From: JBFFXF01 sp041569895
Lineage (GTDB): Bacteria > Planctomycetota > UBA8108 > JACQVS01
Length of the DNA stretch: 7,097 nt
Reading direction: 5' to 3'
NCBI GenBank assembly: GCA_041569895.1
Contig: JBFFXF010000340.1
Coordinates: forward strand, 1 to 7,097
The translations under genes were made by a program, and so were the position numbers. Shown one piece after another: positions 6,160-7,097 of the stretch; the stretch's first letter is position 1; every line of letters starts with the position of its first letter. The notes under the pieces are model-generated. The model searched no databases. It saw only the letters and a program-made list of their open reading frames with translations, and had not been told where the DNA came from.

Positions 6160-7097
6160 ATGAAGAGCCAGCTCCTCGCCATGTCCTTCGACACCGCGGC
6201 CTCGCCGTGGATCACGCCGCGGTCGGGCGACCCCGGCAACGCCGGGCCATCGGGCTGGGGTTTCGCGTGGTTCCCGGTCGACGACAACGCCGCGATGGTC
6301 ATCAAGGATCCTCGCGACTCGGCCCCCGACCGTTCGGTGGCGGGCCTGATCGGAGACTGGGAGCGTTTTCGCTCGACCGTCTTCCTCTGCCACATCCGCG
6401 GGGCGGCGAAGCGCGTCACGCAGCAGGACACCCATCCCTTCGCGCGCAGCTACGCCGCGAGGAGCTTTATCTTCGCCCACGGCGGCAACCTCGAGGGCGA
6501 CTTCCGCGCCGCCCTGGCGCTCGGGGACCATCCCGTTTTCGAGCCCCTGGGAACCACCGACTCCGAGCACGCCTTCTGCTGGCTGATGACGCGTCTGCGC
6601 GAGACCGGCGCGCGATCGCTGGCGGCGGCGGGATGGCCGACCGTCCTCGACCTCCTGCGGCAGGTCGACGCGCTCGGCACGGCGAACATCCTCCTCTCCG
6701 ACGGCATCGACGTGGTCGCCTACCGCGACCAGGACGGCTCGAGCGGCATGAGCTGGCGCCGCTTCGTCCCGCCGATGGCGTCCCGGACGCTGGGCAACGA
6801 GTTCGTCGAGGTCGACATCTCCGATCCCCTCGACCACAGCCGGAGCGTGATCGCCTTCTCCACCACGCCCCTCGAGGGCAACCAGTGGACGTCCTTCGCG
6901 CCCGGCCAGATGGCGGTGGCGCGGCGCGCCGAGATGATCTGGGACTCGACCGCGGGCAGCGCGGGCGGCCAGCCCGCCGGACGCGGATCACCGCAGCAGG
7001 TCTTCTTCCCGCCGCCACGTCAGATCGGCGACGCCGGTCCGCTCGAGGTCGCGGGAGAGGCGCCGGCGGGACAGCCGCCACCCGCGATCGCCGTCAG
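6160..7097 (+). CDS. Class II glutamine-amidotransferase-like protein with altered catalytic residues, 3'-partial
   Basis: The frame is open from ATG 6160 to the window end (312 codons and two bases, no stop). An in-frame TGA at 6145-6147 rules out a distant upstream start. The fold is a GATase_4/YafJ-like N-terminal-nucleophile domain: GWGFAW (32-37), CHIRGAA (77-83), DTHPF (90-94), FAHGGNL (105-111), and TTDSEHAFCWLM (132-143). Active relatives begin Met-Cys-x-LL-x-MSF and hydrolyse glutamine with that Cys. Here the start reads MKSQLLAMSF, so Ser3 aligns with the nucleophile, and FAHNG is FAHGG, so the oxyanion-hole Asn is lost. Arg80 and Asp134, expected for substrate binding, are kept. 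From about residue 265 a Gly/Pro/Ala-rich segment follows, perhaps a linker to another domain beyond the window. The ribosome binding site is weak (GAGAAG directly abuts the ATG), so coupling to the alpha-E gene is likely. The fold call is strong; activity is doubtful. ATG 6181 is a possible but less likely start. Confidence 0.85.
   Translation, partial: MKSQLLAMSFDTAASPWITPRSGDPGNAGPSGWGFAWFPVDDNAAMVIKDPRDSAPDRSVAGLIGDWERFRSTVFLCHIRGAAKRVTQQDTHPFARSYAARSFIFAHGGNLEGDFRAALALGDHPVFEPLGTTDSEHAFCWLMTRLRETGARSLAAAGWPTVLDLLRQVDALGTANILLSDGIDVVAYRDQDGSSGMSWRRFVPPMASRTLGNEFVEVDISDPLDHSRSVIAFSTTPLEGNQWTSFAPGQMAVARRAEMIWDSTAGSAGGQPAGRGSPQQVFFPPPRQIGDAGPLEVAGEAPAGQPPPAIAV

Noticed and set aside
5076..6431. 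451-residue minus-strand open frame over the alpha-E gene
   Set aside because: It is a GC-rich antisense shadow of a clearly recognised family gene; its translation shows no domain and is a repetitive mix of charged residues and Ala.
5677..6837. 386-residue minus-strand open frame over the end of the alpha-E gene and the GATase-like gene
   Set aside because: The plus strand there encodes recognisable GATase-II motifs; this frame degenerates into Arg/Ser/Gly-rich sequence.

Overview
This is a high-GC bacterial chromosomal window, with G or C at most third codon positions. It suggests a large-genome environmental bacterium. The best taxonomic hint is the secreted beta-helix protein with a C-terminal dockerin-like double repeat (GDPNADG... 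and DTNDDS..., each followed by an FLFLG-type end). I associate that tail with Planctomycetota and neighbouring metagenome-derived phyla, but this is family knowledge and not proof.

Left part (1-1361, plus strand): the window opens inside a McrA-type HNH endonuclease gene with a RuvA-C-terminal-like helical tail. It carries an apparent one-base deletion near 296-297 that breaks the frame just after the first zinc-binding cysteine of the HNH fold. Its linker holds two copies of a 21-bp palindromic repeat. A 174-residue orphan protein with five predicted membrane segments follows.

Middle part (1396-3474, minus strand): a 507-residue secreted right-handed beta-helix protein with stacked Cys and Asn ladders and a dockerin-like tail, then a 139-residue orphan membrane protein whose start faces the next operon. 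The 171-bp divergent region contains a convincing extended -10 promoter reading rightwards.

Right part (3646 to the window end, plus strand): a tight operon of three genes. These are a circularly permuted ATP-grasp ligase (COG2308/CP_ATPgrasp_2), an alpha-E protein (COG2307/DUF403) overlapping it by ATGA, and, 28 bp on, a class II glutamine-amidotransferase-like protein that runs off the window. ATP-grasp plus alpha-E is a widespread pair predicted to make an amide or peptide-like bond on an unknown substrate. The third gene is a full-frame ORF with no stop in the window. Its GATase-II fold motifs are clear, but Ser stands where the nucleophilic Cys is expected, behind an unusual Met-Lys start, and Gly stands where the oxyanion-hole Asn is expected. 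This probable loss or change of glutaminase chemistry inside an amidoligase operon is the most interesting feature of the window.
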